DNA of 20,186 nt from Acidimicrobiaceae bacterium. GTDB lineage: Bacteria > Actinomycetota > Acidimicrobiia > Acidimicrobiales > Salinilacustritrichaceae. A program made the translations under genes and the position numbers. The notes beneath the pieces are model-generated. The model saw only the letters and a program-made list of their open reading frames with translations, did not search any database and was not told the origin of the DNA. This document shows, in pieces, positions 7,429 to 13,200 of the stretch (its first letter is position 1; every line of letters starts with the position of its first letter). Location: NCBI GenBank assembly GCA_003476595.1, contig DMTU01000239.1, positions 7,196 through 27,381 on the forward strand, given 5' to 3'.

Positions 7429-8339
7429 CGGGCGTCCTTGGTCCCGGCGAGCCACTCGTCGGCGTCGTCGCGGTCGGTTGCGAACCGCAGGTAGTTGTCG
7501 AGGCTCCGCAGGGACTTGAGCCCGGCTGCGGCGCGGAGCACGGGCAGGGGGGTGCCGCGGTCGAGGTGATCGACCATCCACGTGGCCCTCATCCGCTGGA
7601 CCTGGACGCCTTCGACGTCGCAGGTGCGGGCGGCGCGCTCGACGTAGAAGTTGACCTGCTTGGTCCGGTCCGACGTGCGGGCGGGAGCGAACAGCCACGC
7701 GTCGCCTGCGTGGTCGGCGCACTCGGCGAGCGTTCCGGCCCACCGGTCGAGGACGACGATCGTGCGGGCGTTCGCGCCGCCGACCGTGACCGCGACGGCG
7801 GGGCCGCGGGAGACGACGTCGGTGCCGCGGACGCCCCAGAGTTCGGCGGCGGTCGCGCCTGCGCCGCGGCACGCGGCGACGGCGGCGCGGACCGACCAGC
7901 GGGTCGAGCCCTCGGGGAGGGAGTCGGCCCAGGCGAGGATGGCGGTGTCCTCGGCGGCGGTGTACGGGGTGACGGGCGTGCTGGCGGGGAGGGTGGTGCG
8001 GGCGGCGTGGAGGTGGGCGGTCTCGGGGAGCGCCTCGGCGACCCTGCGGAGCATGGCCCGGTAGTTGCCTGCGGTGCTGGGCGTGAGGTCGGGGAGCCCT
8101 TCGGCGGCGTACCGTTCGATGAGGGCGGGGTCGAAGACGACGGCGCGGTCGAGGGGCATGTCGGCGCCCTTGCGGATGCACCAGGCGACGTAGCCGGTGA
8201 CGGCGGCGAGGAGTTTCTTCGCTGCGTACACGGAGACGGGCGCCGTCTCGGCGACTGCTGCCTTGACGAACGCCTCGGCGTGGTCCCGGTCGTGTTCGCT
8301 GAACTGTTCGGTCCTGTAGTGGGCGATGCGCTTCGCCAC
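7425..8339 (-). CDS. Tyrosine-recombinase-like protein with degenerate active site
   Basis: This 304-aa protein has an N-terminal core-binding-like helical domain (about residues 1-120) and a C-terminal domain aligning with tyrosine recombinases. The box II equivalent is QRMRATW, with R251 kept. The nucleophile candidate is Y283 in LDNYLRF. Other catalytic positions look changed: GxRxxEL reads GATAAEL (Arg to Thr163), HxxR reads QRMR (His to Gln248), and the GH position 9 residues before the Tyr reads GL (Leu274). The GTG start at 8339 has GGAG 6-8 nt upstream and follows a clear promoter. The longer frame to 8768 would run through the operator and the divergent gene, so it is rejected. Its stop overlaps the transposase-like start. 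It could be a low-activity integrase or a DNA-binding partner of the DDE protein. Confidence 0.8.
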   Translation of the reverse strand: MAKRIAHYRTEQFSEHDRDHAEAFVKAAVAETAPVSVYAAKKLLAAVTGYVAWCIRKGADMPLDRAVVFDPALIERYAAEGLPDLTPSTAGNYRAMLRRVAEALPETAHLHAARTTLPASTPVTPYTAAEDTAILAWADSLPEGSTRWSVRAAVAACRGAGATAAELWGVRGTDVVSRGPAVAVTVGGANARTIVVLDRWAGTLAECADHAGDAWLFAPARTSDRTKQVNFYVERAARTCDVEGVQVQRMRATWMVDHLDRGTPLPVLRAAAGLKSLRSLDNYLRFATDRDDADEWLAGTKDAR

Positions 8340-8349
8340 GGCCGCTCCA

Positions 8350-8400
8350 AGGGTGTTGGACTGCTCCAACACCCTAGCACGTTCGTTGGAGTGGTCCACC
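8350..8400. promoter_or_regulatory. Two related operator palindromes between divergent genes
   Basis: The first palindrome is perfect over 11-bp arms, AGGGTGTTGGA (8350-8360) and TCCAACACCCT (8365-8375), with CTGC between. The second, GTTGGA-GTGG-TCCACC (8385-8400), repeats the core GTTGGA-N4-TCCAAC with one mismatch. Equivalent positions are exactly 30 bp apart, three helical turns, which suits cooperative binding. A further half-site TCCAA lies at 8346-8350. The likely ligand is the adjacent HTH protein. Confidence 0.75.
8371..8398 (-). promoter_or_regulatory. Promoter of the recombinase-like / transposase-like pair
   Basis: On the minus strand TGGACC (8398-8393) and TAGGGT (8376-8371) form a -35/-10 pair with a 16-nt spacer. 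The -35 lies inside the second palindrome and the -10 inside the first, so a bound repressor would block it. The transcript would start near 8364 and carry the GGAG ribosome site ahead of the GTG at 8339. Confidence 0.65.
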
Positions 8401-8414
8401 GGCGCGGCTACGGT
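8386..8414 (+). promoter_or_regulatory. Promoter of the divergent HTH gene (leaderless)
   Basis: TTGGAG (8386-8391) and TACGGT (8409-8414) are separated by 17 nt. Transcription would begin close to the GTG at 8421, giving a leaderless mRNA. The -35 lies in the second palindrome, which implies autoregulation. Confidence 0.65.
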
Positions 8415-8420
8415 CTCGGC

Positions 8421-8714
8421 GTGCCCTCCAGCCGCCGCCGCGACCGTCGCCCCGCCGACCACGTCATCGCCGGCACCTGGCCCGACGGGACCGTCGCCGA
8501 CGACGACCCCGCCGCCGTCGCCGCCCAGGCCCTCGCCCGCAACCTCGCCGCCGCCACCGACGGCATGAGCCTCCGCCAGGTCGCCGAGCGGACCGGCGTC
8601 GACCACACCACCGTCCGCGACGTGCTCAAGGGCCTCCGCTGGGCCGACACCGTCACCGTCGCCCTCCTCGAAGACGCCCTCGGCCCGCTCTGGCCAGGCC
8701 CACGCCCGCGCTGA
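8421..8714 (+). CDS. Small HTH DNA-binding protein, probable regulator of the module
   Basis: This 97-aa protein has a basic N-terminus and an HTH at about residues 49-70 (SLRQVAERTGVDHTTVRDVLKG), which reads like an XRE/Cro-type domain. The GTG start lies 6 nt after a TACGGT box, so the mRNA is probably leaderless. It is transcribed away from the recombinase-like gene, and the 81 nt between them hold two palindromes covering both promoters. I infer it represses or balances the recombinase/transposase pair and itself, like a phage or ICE control protein. The C-terminal segment (ALLEDALGPLWP) is typical of small XRE proteins in which the last helices support dimerisation. Its frame is open far to the left, but that part is antisense to the recombinase-like gene. 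Confidence 0.75.
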   Translation: MPSSRRRDRRPADHVIAGTWPDGTVADDDPAAVAAQALARNLAAATDGMSLRQVAERTGVDHTTVRDVLKGLRWADTVTVALLEDALGPLWPGPRPR

Positions 8715-8813
8715 GCCCGGCCGGGCGTCGCCGCCGTCACGGCGCAGGGAGGGGTGGTTCTCGGGCACAGCGCGGGTCTACGCCGGGACCTCTACAAGCC
8801 CACGAGACCCCCC

Positions 8814-8842
8814 TTGTGCCGCAGCAGGCCCACCCGTAGCTT
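8814..8842 (+). promoter_or_regulatory. Promoter of the sigma-like HTH gene (leaderless)
   Basis: TTGTGC (8814-8819) and TAGCTT (8837-8842) are 17 nt apart. The start GTG at 8850 is 7 nt past the -10, so transcription and translation would begin together. An ACAAG/CTTGT inverted repeat (8794-8798 with 8813-8817) touches the -35. Confidence 0.5.
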
Positions 8843-8849
8843 GCCGGCC

Positions 8850-9161
8850 GTGCCCGACGACGCCCCGGCCGTCCCGACCGATCCCGACACGGTCCGCGGC
8901 GTCGCAGCCCCGGACGAGCGGCTCGTCGCCGCCCACCGCGCCCTCGACAAGGTAGACCGCGTCCGCCACGAGCTCCTCGCCGTCCGAGCCGAAGCCGTCA
9001 TCGAGCTCCGCGACGGCGGCTGGGAGTGGGCCGACATCGGCGCCCAGGTCGGCGTCACCTACCAGCGCGCCCAGCAGATGGCACGCCAGGGCACCGGCCC
9101 CGCCAACGCCGGACCCGCCCGCAAGCATTACGACGACGCCACGGTCGAATACCCGACGTGA
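8850..9161 (+). CDS. Sigma-like helix-turn-helix protein, unknown role
   Basis: This 103-aa protein has an acidic, Pro-rich first 30 residues. A helical region (DERLVAAHRALDKVDRVRHELLAVRAEAV) follows. It ends in an HTH reading RDGGWEWADIGAQVGVTYQRAQQMAR, the pattern of sigma region 4-like domains (x-W-x-x-I-A-x-x-x-G-V-x-x-Q-R-A-x-Q). The Asp/Ala-rich tail is likely flexible. The GTG start is set by a promoter-like TAGCTT box 7 nt upstream; a longer frame back to 8754 would include that promoter. It follows the module's HTH gene in the same direction but has its own promoter. It may be cargo or a second regulator. The exact family is not recognised. Confidence 0.65.
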   Translation: MPDDAPAVPTDPDTVRGVAAPDERLVAAHRALDKVDRVRHELLAVRAEAVIELRDGGWEWADIGAQVGVTYQRAQQMARQGTGPANAGPARKHYDDATVEYPT

Positions 9162-9236
9162 CCGCTTCTAGGGCGACAGTCCGCCGATACGACCGATGCC
9201 CGCCCGAAGAACTCCGGCGGCAGGCCGGTCGGAACG

Positions 9237-9626
9237 TCAGTCGCTGATGGGGCGCTCCCCGACGATGGAGCGGTCACCGAGCGGTTCGTCCAGCTCGACG
9301 GTGTACGGGGTCGTCGGGTTGCTGGGGCACTCCTGGTCGCCGCCCCGGGGGCGTACGCCGACGTCGAACGCCACCTCGTCGGGCCGGTAGTCGACGGTCA
9401 CCTCGATACGGCCCTCAGCCGAGGCGCCGGACGCGCACTCTCGCTCGTTCACGAGGATCGGCACCGTCGACGTCGCCGGGTCCAGGTCCGCGTCGGCATC
9501 GACCTCCCACTCCGCCGCCACGGGATCGGCCTCGGTGCCGAACGGGCCGAACACGACGACGGCGGCGACGCCGAGCACGAGCGCTGCGACGACCCACTTC
9601 ACCCAGCTTGGTTGCGGCTCCACCAT
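9237..9626 (-). CDS. Small membrane-anchored protein of unknown function
   Basis: This 129-aa protein has one hydrophobic helix (about residues 8-28, WVKWVVAALVLGVAAVVVF). An acidic linker and an extracytoplasmic domain of about 90 residues follow, with two cysteines (in NERECASG and GDQECPSN) that could form a disulfide. The ATG at 9626 has GGAGGA 8 nt upstream, a strong ribosome site, and is preferred over an ATG 10 codons earlier. N-in/C-out topology is likely because Lys10 precedes the helix and Glu/Asp residues follow. It is convergent with the sigma-like HTH gene (75-nt gap). I do not recognise a family. Composition and the coupled Shine-Dalgarno support a real gene. Confidence 0.65.
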   Translation of the reverse strand: MVEPQPSWVKWVVAALVLGVAAVVVFGPFGTEADPVAAEWEVDADADLDPATSTVPILVNERECASGASAEGRIEVTVDYRPDEVAFDVGVRPRGGDQECPSNPTTPYTVELDEPLGDRSIVGERPISD

Positions 9627-9829
9627 CTGCAAATCCTCCCACCATCGTCCGGGCAACGCCCGACCATCCTTCGTTGGACGACATGCACAGCCCGTCGGTT
9701 CCCACAGTCCGGTCGGCTCCAGGTGCTGCTATTCGCTCGTCGCCTCATCCAGGCGTTCCCGAGAACTGGCGTTATGCGCTGCGGGTGCCGCAGCAGCCGA
9801 CGTCAGAGAACGGCTCATCGAAGCGTCAA

Positions 9830-10120
9830 TTAGGAGAGTCGCTGAGACCCCGGTGGGGAACTCTCCTCCTCGGTCCGATACCGGCGTCGGGCGCTCCGGA
9901 GTGCATCGTCTGCGCTTGCTCCGCTGCCGTACCAACGAAGGACGATCTCGTCGGATCGAAGTTCGCACCAGTGGGTGGACTCCTCGGGCCACATGCTTGA
10001 CAGCCTTGTCGACAAGGTGTCCGGCTCGGGCCTTGGCGGTTGGTCCTGATGGACGGACACGGTGAACCCATGGTCCTGAAACCACTGGATGATGTTGTCG
10101 GCGGACTCGTGCTCGGGCAT
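9830..10120 (-). CDS. Small hypothetical protein
   Basis: This 96-aa protein begins MPEHESADNIIQWFQDHGF. It contains aromatic-rich patches (STHWCELRSDEIVLRWYGSG) that look like an alpha/beta fold rather than chance translation. The C-terminus is basic (LRSARRRYRTEEE). The ATG at 10120 has AGGGG 8 nt upstream; a GTG three codons earlier is less well placed. No membrane segment or signal peptide is visible. Local base composition is less GC-biased than in the core genes, in keeping with an accessory origin. It is transcribed in the same direction as the membrane-anchored protein gene at 9237-9626, with 203 nt between them in which I see no gene. No family is recognised. Confidence 0.55.
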   Translation of the reverse strand: MPEHESADNIIQWFQDHGFTVSVHQDQPPRPEPDTLSTRLSSMWPEESTHWCELRSDEIVLRWYGSGASADDALRSARRRYRTEEESSPPGSQRLS

Positions 10121-10411
10121 GGCTACCACCCCTGAAGATTGCCGGATATTCGTTCATCAGCCCACCCGACGTGTCCCGCCGCGAATCGCCGTACTCATCT
10201 GCTGTTCTTCGGAGTGGGTCACCCCTGTACAAGTAGCCGGCTCGTCACACGCTGGCAGCCCGACGACCTCCGGTAGAGCGCGCGGTCCTGATCGCCCGGT
10301 CTTCGGTTGGCGCTCTGGCCCTACGCCCGAGTTCCCATCACACGACCTCACCGAGTGGTGCCGGGTTCCAAGGGGGACCTCGGCGTGTAGGGCGCCGGCT
10401 ACACCCGGGCC
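10121..10411. other. Intergenic, no gene recognised
   Basis: These 291 nt have no coding frame that looks protein-like on either strand and a more mixed base composition than the core genes. Only a weak leaderless-type -10 (TACACC, 10400-10405) before the next gene stands out. Confidence 0.4.
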
Positions 10412-10795
10412 ATGGCCGCTCCCGAACCGACGAACGCTCCAGAGCCCGCCCGACGCCTGCGAGCCACGCGGGCGCAGCTCGATGAGGCGAACCAGCTCGC
10501 CGAGACAGCCCTCGCCGTCGCCGACGAGGCCGAGGACGACGCCCTACGCCTCGCGTTCGCCCTCGCCAGAGCAGGCCGTTTGTGGCTTGACCCGGACGCC
10601 CACCCCGCCGAGGCTCGTCTCGCTGCGTTGCGGCCGCTGGCCCAGTACGACGAGACCGACCCCAACGCCTGCGGACTGCGCTGCGACGACTGCGGCGGAC
10701 CGCTCGTGTGGCGCAGCGGCGGCGGCCTGCCGACGTGCGCCTGCTCCCACTGGACGAACCGTGCCCGGGATAATCAGGCGACCGTCACGGGATAG
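10412..10795 (+). CDS. Small protein with a C-terminal Cys ribbon, unknown role
   Basis: This 127-aa protein has a long Ala/Glu-rich helical part (about residues 10-80, probably coiled-coil, LDEANQLAETALAVADEAEDD). A short C-terminal segment carries cysteines in CGLRCDDCGG and, 15 residues later, CAC. Five closely set cysteines suggest a treble-clef or zinc-ribbon-like metal site. The ATG at 10412 follows TACACC by 6 nt, as in other leaderless genes here. The frame is closed shortly upstream, so no longer form is likely. Neighbours give no functional clue: accessory genes lie to the left and the kynurenine operon to the right. I do not recognise a named family. Confidence 0.55.
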   Translation: MAAPEPTNAPEPARRLRATRAQLDEANQLAETALAVADEAEDDALRLAFALARAGRLWLDPDAHPAEARLAALRPLAQYDETDPNACGLRCDDCGGPLVWRSGGGLPTCACSHWTNRARDNQATVTG

Positions 10796-10924
10796 TCACA
10801 CCGCGAGGGCCGCATTCTCCCTGGTCAGCGAAAACTGTCGGAAGCCCACCAGCCACCTTCACAGGTCCGGACGTGACCACATCTGGTCGCTTCCGGATCG
10901 ACGAACGAGGCGGGGCGCCGGTGC

Positions 10925-10930
10925 TAGGAA
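10925..10930 (+). promoter_or_regulatory. Likely -10 box of the kynA-kynU operon
   Basis: TAGGAA lies 7 nt before the kynA GTG, consistent with a leaderless transcript. No strong -35 is visible. The 142 nt between 10796 and 10937 hold no other feature I can support. Confidence 0.4.
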
Positions 10931-10937
10931 CGGCGGC

Positions 10938-11705
10938 GTGGACGACCACGGCGACGTCGGTGCCGACGACCACGCGGCGCTGACCTACGGCAGCTACCTG
11001 GCCCTCGACGAGGTCCTCGGCGCGCAGCGGCCCCGCTCCGATGAGCACGACGAGATGCTCTTCATCGTCATCCACCAGGTGTACGAGCTGTGGTTCAAGC
11101 AGCTGCTCCACGAGCTGGCCCACCTGCAGTCCCTGCTGGAGGCCGGCGACACGCCCCACGCCGTCCGCACGCTGCGGCGCATCCTCACGATCCTGAAGGT
11201 GGCCGTCGCCCAGATCGACGTGCTCGAGACGATGTCGCCCCGGGAGTTCTCGAGCTTCCGCGATCGGCTCGACGCGGCCAGCGGGTTCCAGTCCGCCCAG
11301 TTCCGGGAGCTCGAGGCCGTGCTGGGTCGCCGGGACCCGGCCGTGTTCCGGCACTACCCCGAGGGCAGCAGCGCCCGGGCCGCCATCGAAGCGGCCATGG
11401 GGCGGCCGTCGCTGTTCGACTCCTACCTCACCTACCTGGGCCAGCAGGGCTTCGCCGTGGCCGACGACGTCGAGGAGGTGCTTCTCGCCGTCTACGCGCA
11501 CGACGGCGGGCCGGCCCAGATCGCCGAGCACCTCGTCGACCTCGACGAGGGCCTGCAGGAGTGGCGGTACCGGCACGTGAAGATGGTCGAGCGCACCATC
11601 GGCACCAAGGCCGGCACCGGCGGCTCGGCCGGCGCCGAGTACCTGCGCACCACGCTGTCGACGACGGCGTTCCCGGCGCTGTGGGCCGTGCGGGGCCGGC
11701 TGTGA
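10938..11705 (+). CDS. kynA: Tryptophan 2,3-dioxygenase
   Basis: This 255-aa heme enzyme oxidises L-tryptophan to N-formylkynurenine, the first step of the kynurenine pathway. It shows LTYGSYLALDEVL at the N-terminus. The active-site helix LFIVIHQVYELWFKQLLHEL contains the catalytic-pocket histidine (H46). The C-terminal block WRYRHVKMVERTIG-x-KAGTGGSAGAEYL includes the axial heme-ligand histidine (H213) and the substrate-binding GTGGS loop. Bacterial homologues are about 260-290 aa, so it is full-length. The GTG at 10938 begins the conserved part and lies 7 nt past a -10-like box; the open frame further left is not protein-like. Its stop overlaps the kynU start (GTGA, 11702-11705), so the two are coupled. 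Confidence 0.97.
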   Translation: MDDHGDVGADDHAALTYGSYLALDEVLGAQRPRSDEHDEMLFIVIHQVYELWFKQLLHELAHLQSLLEAGDTPHAVRTLRRILTILKVAVAQIDVLETMSPREFSSFRDRLDAASGFQSAQFRELEAVLGRRDPAVFRHYPEGSSARAAIEAAMGRPSLFDSYLTYLGQQGFAVADDVEEVLLAVYAHDGGPAQIAEHLVDLDEGLQEWRYRHVKMVERTIGTKAGTGGSAGAEYLRTTLSTTAFPALWAVRGRL

Positions 11706-12916
11706 CCGTGACCCTCGACGACCTGCGTCGGTCGCCCAACGTCCTCGCACCCCACTACTCGCGCTTCGACGTGGGCGGCGACCGCATCCTGCTGTCGGGT
11801 CACTCCCACCAGGCCTGGCCCGACGTGGCCGAGGACGGGCTGCTCGAGTGCTTCGCCGATGCCGCCGCGGCGGTGGACGGCAAGTGGGCGCTCGCCGAGG
11901 CCAAGGTGGAGCAGGTGCGCGACGGCTACCGCCGGTTCCTCGGGGACCCCGGCGGCGAGGTCGCCCTCGGGCTCAACACCCACGACCTCATCGTCAAGCT
12001 GCTGTCCTGCCTCGACCTCCGTCGGCGGCCGCGCGTCGTCACCACGGAAGGCGAGTTCCACTCCCTGCGCCGCCAGCTCGACCGGTTGGCCGAGGAGGGC
12101 CTCGAGGTCGTCCGGGTCCCGGTCGAGCCGGTGGACACCCTGGCCGAGCGGCTCGGGGCGGAGGTCGATGACCGGACCGCGATGGTCGGCGTGTCCGCGG
12201 TGCTGTTCATGACCGCGCAGGTGGTTCCCGGCCTGGCCGCGGTGGCCGAGGCCTGCGAGCGCCACGGTGCCGACCTGCTCGTCGACGCCTACCACGCGCT
12301 CGGCACGGTGGTCTTCGACGTGCACGGGCTCGGGCTCGCATCCGCCTGGGTCACCGGCGGTGGCTACAAGTACCTGCAGCTGGGGGAGGGCAACGCCTTC
12401 CTGCGCATCCCGCCCCACCGGCACGACGTCCGCCCGGCCATCACCGGGTGGTTCGCCGAGTTCGACCTGCTCACCACGGCGCGGGACGAGCCGCACCACG
12501 TCGCCTACGGCTCCCCGGCGAGCCGCTTCGCCAGCGGCACCTACGACCCGGCCAGCGCCTACCGCGGCGCCCGGGTCTTCGGGTTCTTCGCCGACCAGGG
12601 GCTCACGCCTGGGCTCCTGCACGACTGCTACCAGCACCAGCTGGGCGTGCTGGCGGCGGCCTTCGACGCCCTGGACCTGCCCCCCGAGGTGATCGACCGG
12701 GACCGCACCGTCCCGATCGAGGGGCTCGGCGGCTTCCTGTCCCTCATCACGCCGCACGCCGGCGACGTGCGCTCCGGGCTCACCGAGCGGGGTGTGCTCA
12801 CCGACAGCCGGGGCGACCGCCTGCGGGTGGGGCCGGCGCCCTACCTCGCCGATGACCAGCTGCGGGACGGCATGGCGGTCATCGGCGAGGTCGCGCTGGC
12901 CGCGAGCCGGGGTTAG
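11702..12916 (+). CDS. kynU: Kynureninase
   Basis: This 404-aa PLP-dependent enzyme cleaves kynurenine to anthranilate and alanine. It has the fold-type I features of the family: the aspartate that pairs with the PLP ring (D195 in LVDAYHALG) and the Schiff-base lysine K223 in VTGGGYKYLQLGEGNAFL, the kynureninase GYKYL signature. SGHSHQAWP near residues 32-40 matches the family N-terminus. The GTG at 11702 shares bases with the kynA stop; a second GTG two codons later is an alternative. Length is normal (about 400-420). The stop overlaps that of the convergent small gene by 3 nt. No kynurenine formamidase or kynurenine monooxygenase is in the window, so the middle step must be encoded elsewhere. 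Confidence 0.95.
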   Translation: MTVTLDDLRRSPNVLAPHYSRFDVGGDRILLSGHSHQAWPDVAEDGLLECFADAAAAVDGKWALAEAKVEQVRDGYRRFLGDPGGEVALGLNTHDLIVKLLSCLDLRRRPRVVTTEGEFHSLRRQLDRLAEEGLEVVRVPVEPVDTLAERLGAEVDDRTAMVGVSAVLFMTAQVVPGLAAVAEACERHGADLLVDAYHALGTVVFDVHGLGLASAWVTGGGYKYLQLGEGNAFLRIPPHRHDVRPAITGWFAEFDLLTTARDEPHHVAYGSPASRFASGTYDPASAYRGARVFGFFADQGLTPGLLHDCYQHQLGVLAAAFDALDLPPEVIDRDRTVPIEGLGGFLSLITPHAGDVRSGLTERGVLTDSRGDRLRVGPAPYLADDQLRDGMAVIGEVALAASRG

Positions 12917-13122
12917 CAGGCGTCGAGGCAGGGGGCCGCCGGCGCACGAGTTTCGAGGCGACGGCCGGCGGCAGCCGCTCGCTCCCCGAAGGCGATGAGC
13001 AGCGAGCCGGTGCGGGTGGCCCACCCGGCCCGCACGGGGCGGGACGGACGACGTGGCGGTGCGGCCCGACGACGGGTGTCGAGCTCGGACCGGATGTAGA
13101 TGTCGGCTTGCGTGGGATGCAT
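12913..13122 (-). CDS. Small basic actinobacterial protein (MHPT... type)
   Basis: This 69-aa basic protein starts MHPTQADIYIRSELDTRRRAA and ends with a segment (RTGSLLIAFGERAAAAGRRLETR) resembling the amphipathic tail of small MHP-type proteins frequent in actinobacteria. Their function is unknown to me. The ATG at 13122 has AGGAG 6 nt upstream. It converges on kynU, and the stop codons overlap (TAA at 12915-12913, TAG at 12914-12916). It also faces away from the ArsR-type gene, with 77 nt between the starts, so the two may share control. The tail carries two cysteines near the end. I see no membrane segment beyond the short amphipathic stretch. Confidence 0.6.
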   Translation of the reverse strand: MHPTQADIYIRSELDTRRRAAPPRRPSRPVRAGWATRTGSLLIAFGERAAAAGRRLETRAPAAPCLDAC

Positions 13123-13159
13123 GTCGGTCTCCTCTTCCTCGCCCTGCATCGTCGCGTGG

Positions 13160-13200
13160 TATGGTCCGCCGATCAACTGATCAAAGGAAATGCGGATCAA
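13160..13200 (+). promoter_or_regulatory. Promoter and GATCAA repeats before the ArsR-type gene
   Basis: TATGGT (13160-13165) is a good -10 box. Immediately downstream GATCAA occurs three times (13171-13176, 13179-13184, 13195-13200), with starts 8 and 16 bp apart. The first two also form an imperfect palindrome around ACTG. The repeats sit between the probable transcription start and the ATG, a position suited to autorepression by the encoded regulator. Confidence 0.5.

Noticed and set aside
8340..8768. Upstream extension of the recombinase-like gene
   Set aside because: It would translate through the operators, its own promoter and the divergent HTH gene; a GTG with a good ribosome site lies at 8339.
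10004..10021. CCTTGTCGACAAGG palindrome sharing GTCGACAA-N2-TGTC with 5351-5364
   Set aside because: It lies inside the 96-aa coding region and the shared string is short. It could be a second recombination site but is equally likely by chance.
9729..10232. 167-aa minus-strand frame overlapping the 96-aa gene
   Set aside because: Its composition is Arg/Pro/Ser-rich and not protein-like, it lacks a ribosome site, and the overlapping 96-aa frame has better residue content and start.
10360..10385. Possible copy of the tRNA-Leu 3' end as a right attachment site
   Set aside because: Only about 7 bp (GTCCCCC on the minus strand) match the T-arm side, and the rest differs. This is too short to count as a duplicated tRNA end.
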